Below are positions 22,942 to 32,457 of a stretch of DNA of 64,000 nt, piece by piece. Positions within the stretch are counted from its first letter, which is position 1; every line of letters begins with the position of its first letter. A program made the translations under genes and the position numbers. Origin of the DNA: Massarina eburnea CBS 473.64 (taxonomy: Eukaryota > Ascomycota > Dothideomycetes > Pleosporales > Massarinaceae); assembly GCA_010093635.1 (NCBI GenBank), contig MU006778.1:128412-192411 (forward strand), given 5' to 3'. Under the pieces are notes generated by a model. The model worked only from the letters and a program-made list of their open reading frames with translations. It was not told the DNA's origin and searched no databases.

Positions 22942-25900
22942 TCATCGGTTCCTGTACGAGGCTCCGCTCCTGCTCGTGCTATTGCTTTCGCCTCTCTCCA
23001 AAAACTCCGCACTGGCCTCGAGATGACTGCCTCGGTAACTCTCGTTGTGGATGCTGTCGCCCGCAGTATGTTGATGCACGTATCCCGTACTCAGGGGCCT
23101 GCGCTCCGTGTGTCCTTGCAGAGGCGGCGGCGCCGCCAGTCCACCTCCACCTTCGTCAAGCACGTTGAAGTCACTGCCCCCGTCGTTGGGATAGATGCTC
23201 GATGCCGCAGAACGCGCGGGCGTGCGTTCGGGGGAAGGAGAGGGGTCCGTGGAGCCGAAGGGAAGCCGGATGGGGAGCGTGCTGTTGGGGTTGGGACTGA
23301 GATGCTGACTGTGATTGGAGGGGGGGCGGATGTGACCTGGGGTACCGGGCCTTGAGCTTGTGATCGACGACAAGCGGTTGCTGCTTTCGAGTATCGCTTT
23401 ATCCGTCGATGGTGTTCGTCTCGAGCTCTTGCGTGGAATCTTCGGTAACCCCGAAATGGAGCCCGGTCCTCGAGACATTTGTGACACACGCGACCCGACT
23501 CTGCTGGGAAGCTCGATGCCGCCGCCCGCGTCTATCGGGCCCAACGTAGGCGCCATATCAGACACACGGTGCATGGGATGTTCAAGGTGATCATCGGTGC
23601 TCCTGTCCGAGTCGCTCTCGCTCGTTCTTCCCATCAAGGCCGCTGCTGTACTGACTCCACCGACTCCACCGACTCCTCTTAGGGGGCTATCCTGCTGGAC
23701 TGACTTCTTTGCGCCCGGTGACGTCGAGCTGTTGCGGCCTGGACTGTCTCGATACGGTTCTTGCTGTACGTGGGTCGGTTCCTCCTCCTCTTCCGTGATC
23801 ATCATGTCCGGCGGCATGCGCGTACTGCGGACGACTTCAAACCCCTTGCCCTTCTCCTTCTTCTTTCCGGCGAACAACCCGAGACTCTTGAACCAGCCTG
23901 TCGCGGAGGATACAGGGCCCATGGGATCGGCAGGGCCCGTCTTCAGTTTGCGAGTCGGTTGATCGGAGAGCGCAGGGCCGCGAAGTCCGTAGTAAAAGTC
24001 GGATTCTCGGACAGAATAATCCGTCGGCTTGCGCCGCTCGAGACTGGGATCCGAATCATCCTTCTGTGTCCGTAGGAAAGCTGGAGTGATGGACCGGCTA
24101 GGCGACCACGAAGAAGGCCCTGCACCCAAATCGCCCGCTTCGGCTTGATCTGGGTTGTCAGCATATGGCGCGTTGGTGAGATCTGCGCTCCCAGCGGAGG
24201 CTCTTTGAGATTGACTGGCGGTGGTTGAGTCGAGTGTCTGCTTTCGAGGTCTGGGAGGTCGATAGTACGGGTCTGCGTTGTCAAGCGTAGGTCCCACCGT
24301 GGGTCGTCGGGAGTTCTGTGTAGATCCAGGCAAGAAAGTAAACGGCGTCGCACTCGTTCCGGGTGTCCCAGGACTAGCCTCTCCGCCTTGGCTAAAGCCC
24401 TCAAAGCCCAAGCTCGCGCGTTGACTTCCACCGTACGGTGCGTTCAGAAGCACGGCCGAACTGCCTGACATACTGCGACCGCGGCTACCCACCAGTTGGA
24501 TTGAAGCCTTGTGTTCGTCACCAAGCATAGCCGAAGTGGAGCCGAGGCTGCTGCGTTGATGTCGGTGGGTTCGTTTTGCGAGCTGACGCTTGCCAAAAAC
24601 TTTCGTAAGACCTCCGCGCTGGTCTTGCCCGGCACCTGCCAATCTGGCAGCAACTTCGATTATAGTCTGGAGCGAGTTGAGGAAGAAGCCGAAGACGAGG
24701 ACAATGGCGTGGAGGAAGAGAATCGCGTACCCGATCCATCCCTTCTGCGACTCCGACACGCCGAGCGTCGGTACGAAGGCGACCATGAGGAGGGTGGACA
24801 CGAGTCGGACCACGGAAAAAAAAGTATGATACGCGTTCATCGACGTATTGGATTGGAAGGGTCGGAAGGCGTGCAGTGTTAGTATTAAAATTACTTCGCA
24901 TATGGCGAGGATAATGATTTGTACGATGCCGGACGGCTGAATGGCGCCAATGGCAATGCCACGCATGGTCGTCAATAGCACGGGAATGAATGCAAAAGGT
25001 GCTGCGTCGTCGGAGTAGGTATTATACAGTGGCCCGTAGGTAAGAATGGTGGGAAGGTCATCGAAGAGGTGAGCTCGTGGGCGGGTCGTAAATATCAGCC
25101 AGAAGATCCAGACGGCAATGGCACTAGCTCCGATAAGTAGAACGACGGCTGAAGCCACGACTGAAGGTTGAGAGGTGGGTGCTACTACCATCTGGAACAG
25201 GGAGAGAGAAATGATAGGGAGTAGAAAGAAGTTGAACATGATGCGGACAATGTTCCCGGCGGTGAAGGGCCAGTTCTTGTCCGCCAGACCGGTCTCCTGA
25301 GAACCAGCGAGAAAGCCAAAGAGCCAGAGACCGAGGAAGGCTAGCTGTACGAGCAATACAACGATGACCACGGCCGCCACAAGCCAGATGGCCATGCTGG
25401 CCCACATGTCCTGCTCTTCCGACATGCCCACGTACTGGCCGAGGCGCGAGAGTCCGTACGTCCCGTTGGCGAAGTAAATCCCATCCACCAAGCTATGCGA
25501 TCCATTGCCATGGCTCACAAAGCTCTGGTTGAACAAAAGGATAGACCAACTTGCCTGGCTCACGACGGGTTGGAAGAATCCGGGGTAGTTCAAGTTCAAG
25601 CTTCCCGCCAGCACGATGAACTGGATGTACTGCAGGCAGTCTCCAAAGCCAGGTGTGACCAATCGAAGCAGGTCTTCGTCCCGGCCGTAGTTGCTCGTCC
25701 ATCGGAAGACGTTTCCAGTTCCCCACGGACTGCATGTCGCGGCGAAGATGGTGGCGACGGCGACCAGGGCCAATATCGCAGCGGGGAGATAGCAGATGGC
25801 ATCTGACAAGGCGCTCCCCAAGTCCGGAGTGATGGTGGCGGACACGCATCCAAGCACCTGTGCATCCTTCTCGGCTGACACTATGCGCATTGTCCCATCC

Positions 25901-26562
25901 CACGTCGCAAACGAATAAGTGCTGTAAAAGTCTCTTCCCACGCTGAAGGCCCGCAGCTGGTGGGGGTCGCTGGAATTGACGCCCTCTCCGGGAAACACGG
26001 GGCCAAGCGGGCACTCGCTCTGGCCACCAACGGTGTAGTTGCAGAATCGCAGCGACCCGGAGCTCCACGACGAGTACGTGAGGGTCTTGAAGTCGGCGAA
26101 CAGGGTCGTGTAGAGGTTGGACGCGGTGCTGTTGTCGTAGATCTTGCCAAATTTGTTGCTGGGGTCGCTCCACACGGGACTGGTCGACGGAGGGTATGTC
26201 TCGTTCGTCGACTGGCCCGAAACGTTCCCGTATATGGTGACATTCAGGTTATGGCTCGGCGCGCTTGTATTGAAATCGGCCCAGAAGTATTTCGGCACGA
26301 ACTGCAGGCGCTGCGGGGTGTCGGCTTCGCGGTACGTCTTGTCGAGGCAATTGTCGAAGTTCAGGTACACGGCGTTGGCAACGGGCAGGAGGGCGAGCGT
26401 GAGGAGGAGGAGGAGGAGGGTCGACAGGGCGCCCGAGGGGCCTATACGCCATTTCCGTCGCGGTCGGGGCGGGGGTCGTGTAGGTTGGAGGGAGGGCAAC
26501 TCGCGCGGTCTGCCCGTCCGTGGTGTGTGGATGCCATTGGGCGCGGTACAGGTTGCCATCAT
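22942..26562 (-). CDS. TRP-like / ML-domain membrane channel family protein
   Basis: One uninterrupted 1206-aa frame, unusual in a window where almost all long genes are split. A basic Pro-rich start precedes a signal-anchor (TLLLLLLTLALLPVANA), then a lumenal, Asn-glycosylated ML-like domain (VYLNFDNCLDKTYRE to about residue 250). About nine hydrophobic helices follow between residues 260 and 660, with DKNWPFTAGNIVRIMFNFFLL-type and SLQTIIEVAARLAGAGQDQ segments typical of the fungal TRP/Flc (flavin carrier, Pkd2, spray) family. The last roughly 530 residues are a Ser/Pro/Arg-rich disordered cytosolic tail. Family members sit in ER, vacuole or plasma membrane and act in calcium handling, FAD transport or cell-wall stress; which applies here cannot be told. 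Two Met codons stand together at the start; I keep the first. Confidence 0.85.
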   Translation of the reverse strand: MMATCTAPNGIHTPRTGRPRELPSLQPTRPPPRPRRKWRIGPSGALSTLLLLLLTLALLPVANAVYLNFDNCLDKTYREADTPQRLQFVPKYFWADFNTSAPSHNLNVTIYGNVSGQSTNETYPPSTSPVWSDPSNKFGKIYDNSTASNLYTTLFADFKTLTYSSWSSGSLRFCNYTVGGQSECPLGPVFPGEGVNSSDPHQLRAFSVGRDFYSTYSFATWDGTMRIVSAEKDAQVLGCVSATITPDLGSALSDAICYLPAAILALVAVATIFAATCSPWGTGNVFRWTSNYGRDEDLLRLVTPGFGDCLQYIQFIVLAGSLNLNYPGFFQPVVSQASWSILLFNQSFVSHGNGSHSLVDGIYFANGTYGLSRLGQYVGMSEEQDMWASMAIWLVAAVVIVVLLVQLAFLGLWLFGFLAGSQETGLADKNWPFTAGNIVRIMFNFFLLPIISLSLFQMVVAPTSQPSVVASAVVLLIGASAIAVWIFWLIFTTRPRAHLFDDLPTILTYGPLYNTYSDDAAPFAFIPVLLTTMRGIAIGAIQPSGIVQIIILAICEVILILTLHAFRPFQSNTSMNAYHTFFSVVRLVSTLLMVAFVPTLGVSESQKGWIGYAILFLHAIVLVFGFFLNSLQTIIEVAARLAGAGQDQRGGLTKVFGKRQLAKRTHRHQRSSLGSTSAMLGDEHKASIQLVGSRGRSMSGSSAVLLNAPYGGSQRASLGFEGFSQGGEASPGTPGTSATPFTFLPGSTQNSRRPTVGPTLDNADPYYRPPRPRKQTLDSTTASQSQRASAGSADLTNAPYADNPDQAEAGDLGAGPSSWSPSRSITPAFLRTQKDDSDPSLERRKPTDYSVRESDFYYGLRGPALSDQPTRKLKTGPADPMGPVSSATGWFKSLGLFAGKKKEKGKGFEVVRSTRMPPDMMITEEEEEPTHVQQEPYRDSPGRNSSTSPGAKKSVQQDSPLRGVGGVGGVSTAAALMGRTSESDSDRSTDDHLEHPMHRVSDMAPTLGPIDAGGGIELPSRVGSRVSQMSRGPGSISGLPKIPRKSSRRTPSTDKAILESSNRLSSITSSRPGTPGHIRPPSNHSQHLSPNPNSTLPIRLPFGSTDPSPSPERTPARSAASSIYPNDGGSDFNVLDEGGGGLAAPPPLQGHTERRPLSTGYVHQHTAGDSIHNESYRGSHLEASAEFLERGESNSTSRSGASYRNR

Positions 26563-29500
26563 CGCTCTCTGCTCCCCCTCTTCATGTTCACTCTCCAGCG
26601 TGACGTCCGGAAGAAGGTTGCGGCCTGGCCAAGGCAGCGATGACGCAGGTCTAGTCCCGTCGTGTGCGGCGGAGGAAGGTACGATGGTAGGGTATATGGC
26701 GGGAAGGAGCAGTCCTGTGTGGGCAGGAGCTCCCGGCGATGGTAATAGATGGTGTTGTTGCAGCTGAGAAAGGTGACACAGGCTGACGAATGACGGGGAT
26801 GGCTGGCGTGGGTGAAACGGTGTGGCGGAGGAAGCAGCGATGAGCTGGCAAGCACGATACGAGTGGTCGTCTACGAGAAACTCCTAATGACCAACTCGCG
26901 CATGCTGAAGCCGCGGGCCAAAAAAGACTGGATAGCGAGCGTGCGAATCGAAAGGGCGAGCGAGCGGCGGCGACGCGGGTCCGGGCGACAGCTCTCGTAT
27001 GCGACAGTCAAGTAGGTAGCGGGTTAGGGGAGACTCCTGAGGTCAGTGAGGTGTGAGTTCAAGCCGGCACGCGGGGTGGCAGTTGCACAGAATGGTCTAG
27101 CGAGAGGCCCGGCAGCACTAGGTGTACTGCACCATAAGGCGAGGTGGATGCTGGAGGGGGGGGTGCTGATGGTCGTTCTGAGGCCTAGCGCAGCGGCGCG
27201 AAGGCGGTTGATGATGCGCAGAGGGCTCGTTCGTCAACAGGGCGCAAACCCTGGCGATAATAACGTCGAATATTCAGACAGTGCCCAACGTCATCGCGAC
27301 GATGCGCAGAGGGGTGCGATGCGCAGCTGCGTTCAGAGCCATCACGATGCCATCATCCCAATCGTGCCCGCCGTTCCTCGTTGGCGTGAAGACTGATCGA
27401 CCGACACCAAACAAACCAAAACTTATTCATAGAACGGGGGAGAGCTAGCGCGGCGGTTGTGGCGGCCTGGGGCCGAATTCCAGCACTACACTACACTCGA
27501 CTCGCTACCATACATGAGATTCTACGCATTCTCATTCCTCCTACCCATCGCATACCACATGCACTGGGATGCATCATGTAGACCGACATTCAGTCACGTG
27601 GCTGCTGACTTTCGAAGCCAGTCACGTGTACCAGTCGATCGGCGTCCGAATGTCGGTTGAGGCGCAGCAACGCTAATCTTCATCACCACACGCCGTCTAC
27701 GAAGTAGATACTCCTCCCTCTGCAGACCCAACCTCGTTTTCGTGACAACGACGTCTGTGTTCCATGGAGCTCGGCGCAAAAGCAGAGCTGGGGTGGGGCA
27801 GCAGATCCCGAGGTTTCCCCTATTCTGGGTCATGTACCAAATGTTTCGGCTTGTGACGCAGCGCCACGTGAGGCTCGGTTTCACTGCGGTGCTTCTACAT
27901 ACTTTGTCCTGGGGTGGATCTTACGGGGATCACCAAAGTCTGAATCAACGTCGGATGAGCTGGCTGTATGGATGAGGGGGGACGGGGAGAGGAGGAGTAA
28001 AGGTCTGCTGGAGGAAGTGGGGTGTGGGATATTCGCCATCAATTTTGGGAAGGAACGTTCCTGCTATGATCAGTCATCGCGCCAGATCTGGAATGTCGAC
28101 AGTGAAAGCTTCCCTTTAAGTTGCCGGTTGCCTACGTCCGATATCGTCAACCCCAGTATTTTCTGCCACGGCCGGGACTACTATGAACGGGGTAATTTCG
28201 TAAAGCCTGGTGCGCAAATCCCTTGCTGGGATTAACACCAGAAACCTTTCTTGGCCGTTGAGATTGTCTCTTCTAGGTCACGACAGATCCTGGTCAGCTG
28301 CTCCTGCAAGTCCTGCTTCATTTCTTCTGTCTCTTTTAGAAACCCTGGAGTCTCATTCCGTTCGGGGGTTCGCATGTAGATCTTTCTGTCGAGTTCAAGC
28401 TCAGTGCGAAGGGCATCTAAAGTATCTTCAACACATTATATGTGTGTTCATGGGTATTCTATAGAAAATCGAGGACAGTCTAGAAGTACGATGGTGATAT
28501 TAGAACAAGATTACATAGACTTGAAGCCGAAACTGGGGAGTAGACACAACCGTCCATTTGTATGCTGTCCATGATTATGAGGTGGATATCCCACTCATTA
28601 TGGACAGATCTGTCAGAACCATGATTATCAAAGGTGGAAAGAGCGAACGTGGGAAGGCCCGCTTATTCTGGTCTTCTTGATCGCGTGATTGCCTAGACGA
28701 CCTTTGCTCTTTCCGTAACCAACGCCTGTCATGTCACTCACCCAACCCTTTCCATCGCCCCCACCGACACTTTCTCGAGTCACCTTGCTGCCAACACGAC
28801 TCCAGAGAACACCACAACAGTGCAGGGTATGTCGACGGGCCGAAAATGGGGTATAACGTTCGACACAATCCCAACTATTGCCTCGACGAGCTCTTTATAT
28901 GGAATGGGAGCTACACCTCGAACTGCACCCTTCTACACTCACGCTCGGTCTCCACTGCTTATCGAACAACACAAACAGGGAAAGGGCGTAGGTGTAGCCC
29001 GTCAAGGTGTACAGAGCATCCTATTTCAATTTAAATGCCACTGTTTGAACATCTATCTACTAATAAATAGTAGCCTTGGAGTAGTTCACCATGACGAGAA
29101 TGCAAATCGCTCCCGTTGCCAACGCTTCCAGGTTGTCTTTCTGAAATGAAACTTTGGTAGCTGAGGCCCGTGACACGCATAATCTACATGTATATCCCGA
29201 TTAGACTGTACTTGTCGTTGCATCTTCAACTCACCTCATGAATCATCACATGGGTCTCCAGGATGGACACTCTAAAAGAACTCATACCGCCAGCATGAAA
29301 TAATAACATCCACGCTTTTAGAAAAAACTGGAAGCTTTTATATATATATCTACATGCGAGAAGAGCGAAGTGAGCCGAGATGAAACAAGGCGAGGAATGA
29401 GTCTGCTAACAGCATTCATATCTTTGTCCAACGGGCAAAAAAAAGTGAATATTCAGCATCTAGTAACTGTCATATATACAACTACAGGATTGTAGACTGT

Positions 29501-29700
29501 AATGTTAGGCTGTAGTATGCACATGTGAGACTAGATTGAGATGATGTGCTACATTTTGAACGAGACCAGACAAGTGCAAAGAAGAGTGAATTAATTAATA
29601 AAACTGCCTTAAGGCTATCCCATGACGCCGTGCCTATGCGGGGTATCGTAATAATCATGAATGCGTGAAATAACTGCCACTCCGTATGCCCTCTGGCCTG
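26563..29700. other. 3.1 kb intergenic
   Basis: No gene supported. 26563-27450 is the upstream region of the TRP-like gene, GC-rich with long accidental frames. It also holds the CACGTG inverted-repeat element (27582-27657) and a further CACGTG near 27864. A nine-base inverted pair (GGAAAGAGC at 28636, GCTCTTTCC at 28706) lies further on. 29280-29620 is AT-rich and forms the 3' flank of ssu72. Confidence 0.55.
27582..27657. promoter_or_regulatory. Inverted repeat enclosing two CACGTG boxes
   Basis: ACCGACATTC at 27582-27591 is matched by its exact reverse complement GAATGTCGGT at 27648-27657. Between and overlapping the arms the ten-mer CAGTCACGTG occurs twice (27591-27600 and 27619-27628). 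CACGTG is the core E-box bound by bHLH factors and by Cbf1/Pho4-type proteins. The element lies about 1 kb upstream of the TRP-like start. Its function is inferred only. Confidence 0.45.
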
Positions 29701-30597
29701 CTAAAACCAGGCCAGACTCCACAGAGCCGGCATGTGCGGCCAGTCTCCCTGCCACGCCGCCAGTATCTCGGGCACCTTTTCATCGAAACCGTCTCTCGCG
29801 GAGCCGCTGCCTCGATCCCAACCATTGTCGCCATGGGCCAGCTTCTCCTTCGCAGCCGCCTCGTTCAATCTCAGGGCAAGATCGAGAATAGCCTTGCCGC
29901 CGACAAGCGCTTCTTCGTGATTATCTTTGATGTCCACATTAAAGACATGCACCGGCCGGTTGAGCCTCCCGCCCTTGTTGTGCAGATCGTCCAGCACGGC
30001 GTCAAAGCAGCGCTCCTCACACGTGATCACAACGTCGACGACGCCCGATTCCGTGCCCGGCGCGCCTTTGTCGTTCTTGTGTTCCTCGAGACGCGGCTTA
30101 CCTGGCACCCAGTCCTGGAACCGCTCAGGGTAGCCTTTGATGTTGAGGTTGCGGCCCAGCATGTTAAGCAGACCATTGGCCGTGTAGAGCTGAGTGTTCT
30201 GGGCACTGAGCTCTTGGTGGATCTGGTTGTAGGTGGTGCTGTTGAAGCTGTAGACGTTGGGCTGGGTGATGCTGGGGCCAGGGAGACGGACGAGAGAGCC
30301 AGTCCCAAAGGAGATGGTGGGCAGATTTGCAGAGGCGAGCTGCAGGTGTGCTTCCATGGATCTATCTGAATTAGCAACGGATAGCGGCAGGAGAGAACAG
30401 GAGACGTACCGATTCTGGTTACTCGCACAGACGGTGCAGAATCGCAGGCTGCTCTTCGGATCCACCTGCAGCTTTGAAAGCGCGTCGTCCGCACCGTCCA
30501 GGCCCATCGGTGTGGTCGAGGGCTCGGGCGGCGGCGGTGGCGGTGGAGGCACCTGCTGAGCCTGAGCCCGGGACCTCAGGCGCGGATCGGCAGACAT
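29701..30597 (-). CDS. ssu72: Ssu72 RNA polymerase II CTD phosphatase
   Basis: Exons 30597-30410 and 30361-29701 (48 nt GTACGT intron) give 282 aa. After a Pro-rich N-terminus the catalytic loop reads FCTVCASNQNRSMEAH: the Cx5RS phosphatase signature with Cys57 and Arg63. The rest of the fold follows (PNVYSFNSTTYNQI, LNIKGYPERFQDW, VVITCEERCFDAVLDDL, VHVFNVDIKDNHEEALVGG). Ssu72 removes phosphate from Ser5 and Ser7 of the polymerase II C-terminal repeats and works within the cleavage/polyadenylation factor; it is nuclear and essential in yeast. The intron splits the Arg63 codon inside the active-site loop and is 3n long without a stop, so an unspliced mRNA would insert 16 residues in the loop. 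The N-terminal Pro run is an addition compared with yeast. Confidence 0.95.
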   Translation of the reverse strand: MSADPRLRSRAQAQQVPPPPPPPPEPSTTPMGLDGADDALSKLQVDPKSSLRFCTVCASNQNRYVSCSLLPLSVANSDRSMEAHLQLASANLPTISFGTGSLVRLPGPSITQPNVYSFNSTTYNQIHQELSAQNTQLYTANGLLNMLGRNLNIKGYPERFQDWVPGKPRLEEHKNDKGAPGTESGVVDVVITCEERCFDAVLDDLHNKGGRLNRPVHVFNVDIKDNHEEALVGGKAILDLALRLNEAAAKEKLAHGDNGWDRGSGSARDGFDEKVPEILAAWQGDWPHMPALWSLAWF

Positions 30598-32457
30598 GGC
30601 AAAGGCAGGCGCGAAGGACAGAGACTAGGTAGCCGGGTCGATGGCTGCTCGAATGTCTCAGCACGCGGGTGCAAATTCTGCACATTCGTCAGCCGTGGGC
30701 CTTGCGCAGTGGCGAAGCAAATAAGCGTAACAGCAGACAATGCAGTTCAGAATTTTCAGTGCGTAATATTGTAGTCCTCATGATTGATAGGACAGCTCCA
30801 ATATATGTATTCATCATGTTGCGGGAAGGGCGGGCGGCAAGAGGGTGGATGGAACGGCATGGACTTACGGCGACGCGTCAACCGGTACCAGAAGCGGCGA
30901 TGCTCTCGCTGCCTCGGGCGTGAGGTGTGCGAAAGGTCATGGGCGTGAGACGACAGCAGATATATGGCTGTGTTCGAGGATGGAGCTTGAGGCGATATGA
31001 AGGTGAGATGAAGGAGACTTTGTGGGCGAGCTAGGCTAGTGGTTTTTTGCGGCTGACTAAGACTCAATGGCGATAGATTACATACGGCTGATGTGGGGTA
31101 GCCCCATCGCAGCTGGCATGGATCAGTTGGTGGGACGGCTGGGATTCACGATCGCAGTATCTGGTGGAGAGAGGAGAGAGGACAGAGTCAGCGGGCGATG
31201 GGAGGCTTTCTGGGCAGGCTTTCTGGGCAGGCTGAGGCGGCAAGCGTCACGTCTCTGTCGGGCGCGTTTCCTGTTCCTGGCGCGCTCGGCCGCCATAGCA
31301 TTACCTATTATTGATATCAGCGAAATGAGATCCCAAGCCAGCGCTTGTCAGATGCGGTTTGAAACTGGCGACACCCGGCGGCAAGCCCTTGGGCGTCTCG
31401 TGTCTCGTGATCGTCCTGGGATGGCGGCGTAAAGGTCCTGATCAGCATCACCGCCGAGCGCGAGTGCCCAACAACACACCAACACACACACGGCAGCACG
31501 TCTGAGAGCGGCTGCACGCGGGGCGCTCGCCTCTCTTTGTGGCTAGCCTGTTTCAGGTGCAGGCTAGGGTGAAAGCAGCAAAGGCACATCCACGCCTGGC
31601 GGGCTCGCAGCCGTGCGTGTTTTGGACGAAAGGGCCGTTGCTGAGGGCTTTTGGTCCGAGGTCTCCCCAACAGTCACATCTGCAGGCTGCGAACCCGTTC
31701 GTGGTGGCTCCATTTTTAATGCTCGCTGGGACCGGGATGGGCTGCGCTGTCGAACTGGCTGACGAGCAAGTCTGAAACGTCGAATCCGTCTCCTAGTGCC
31801 AGATCGCGAGCGCTGGACGAAGTTAAAAATAGCGGCCTGCATTCAGTCACTGCACACAGAGGCATTCACCGTCCACGGCCGCAAACTCGCCCTCCCAACT
31901 TCCCTCCCAGCTGCCTCGCGACGCCCGCCGCCCGCCGCCCGCCGCCGCCCCCGACACGACCCTCACCACCACGCAGCCTCGCCGCCGTCCTGTCCACGCC
32001 TCGCCGCATCCGTGCCGTTCACTGGCCACAAGGTAAGTGTTAGCGCCAAGGCTGTCCCCCACAACGCAAACCCCAGCGCTTCCCCGACCGCTGCGCCAGA
32101 CACAGCGGCCGGCCACATCGTCGACCAGTGCCCGGGAGGTGCTGCCCCTTCCAATCGCAGCCCCGCGAACATCGTCGCTGCCCGCCCAGCAGCCGCAGGC
32201 AAGCGCAGCCCGCACCCAGCCCGCAAGCACCCCCCGCCGGCCCATTGGCTCCTGCCTGCCCGCCCGAAACAGGCACTGCCAAAACACCGCGTCCAGCGCC
32301 GCGACGCCGTCCAGCAGTCCCGAGAGAGCCCCCCGAGAGAGCCAAAGCCTACCCTGGCGGGCCTCCCCTGCCGCCGGCGCCGTCTGATAAACCCGTCCGA
32401 ACCGTTGCTGACTCGAGTGTCCCTCAAGCTGCGGCCCTGCCTCCGAAGCTACCTCGC
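30598..32457. promoter_or_regulatory. Divergent ssu72 / SH3-gene upstream region
   Basis: No independent gene supported. Features: a 13-bp unit repeated twice near 31206-31232 (AGGCTTTCTGGGC), a CCCGCCG tandem run at about 31922-31950, and a good donor (AAG|GTAAGTG) near 32030, with several possible acceptors 100-150 bp on. These suggest a 5'-UTR intron or an upstream exon of the SH3 gene. The Pro/Arg-rich open frame before 32458 is probably leader sequence. Confidence 0.5.

Noticed and set aside
25493..26173. 226-codon minus-strand frame
   Set aside because: Alternative frame inside the TRP-like gene, His/Arg/Pro-rich as expected of a shadow.
28636..28714. Nine-base inverted pair GGAAAGAGC / GCTCTTTCC
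   Set aside because: Arms are short, spacing is long, and no surrounding structure supports it.
31067..31432. 121-codon plus-strand frame
   Set aside because: No conserved motif, and sits in a promoter region with a short tandem duplication.
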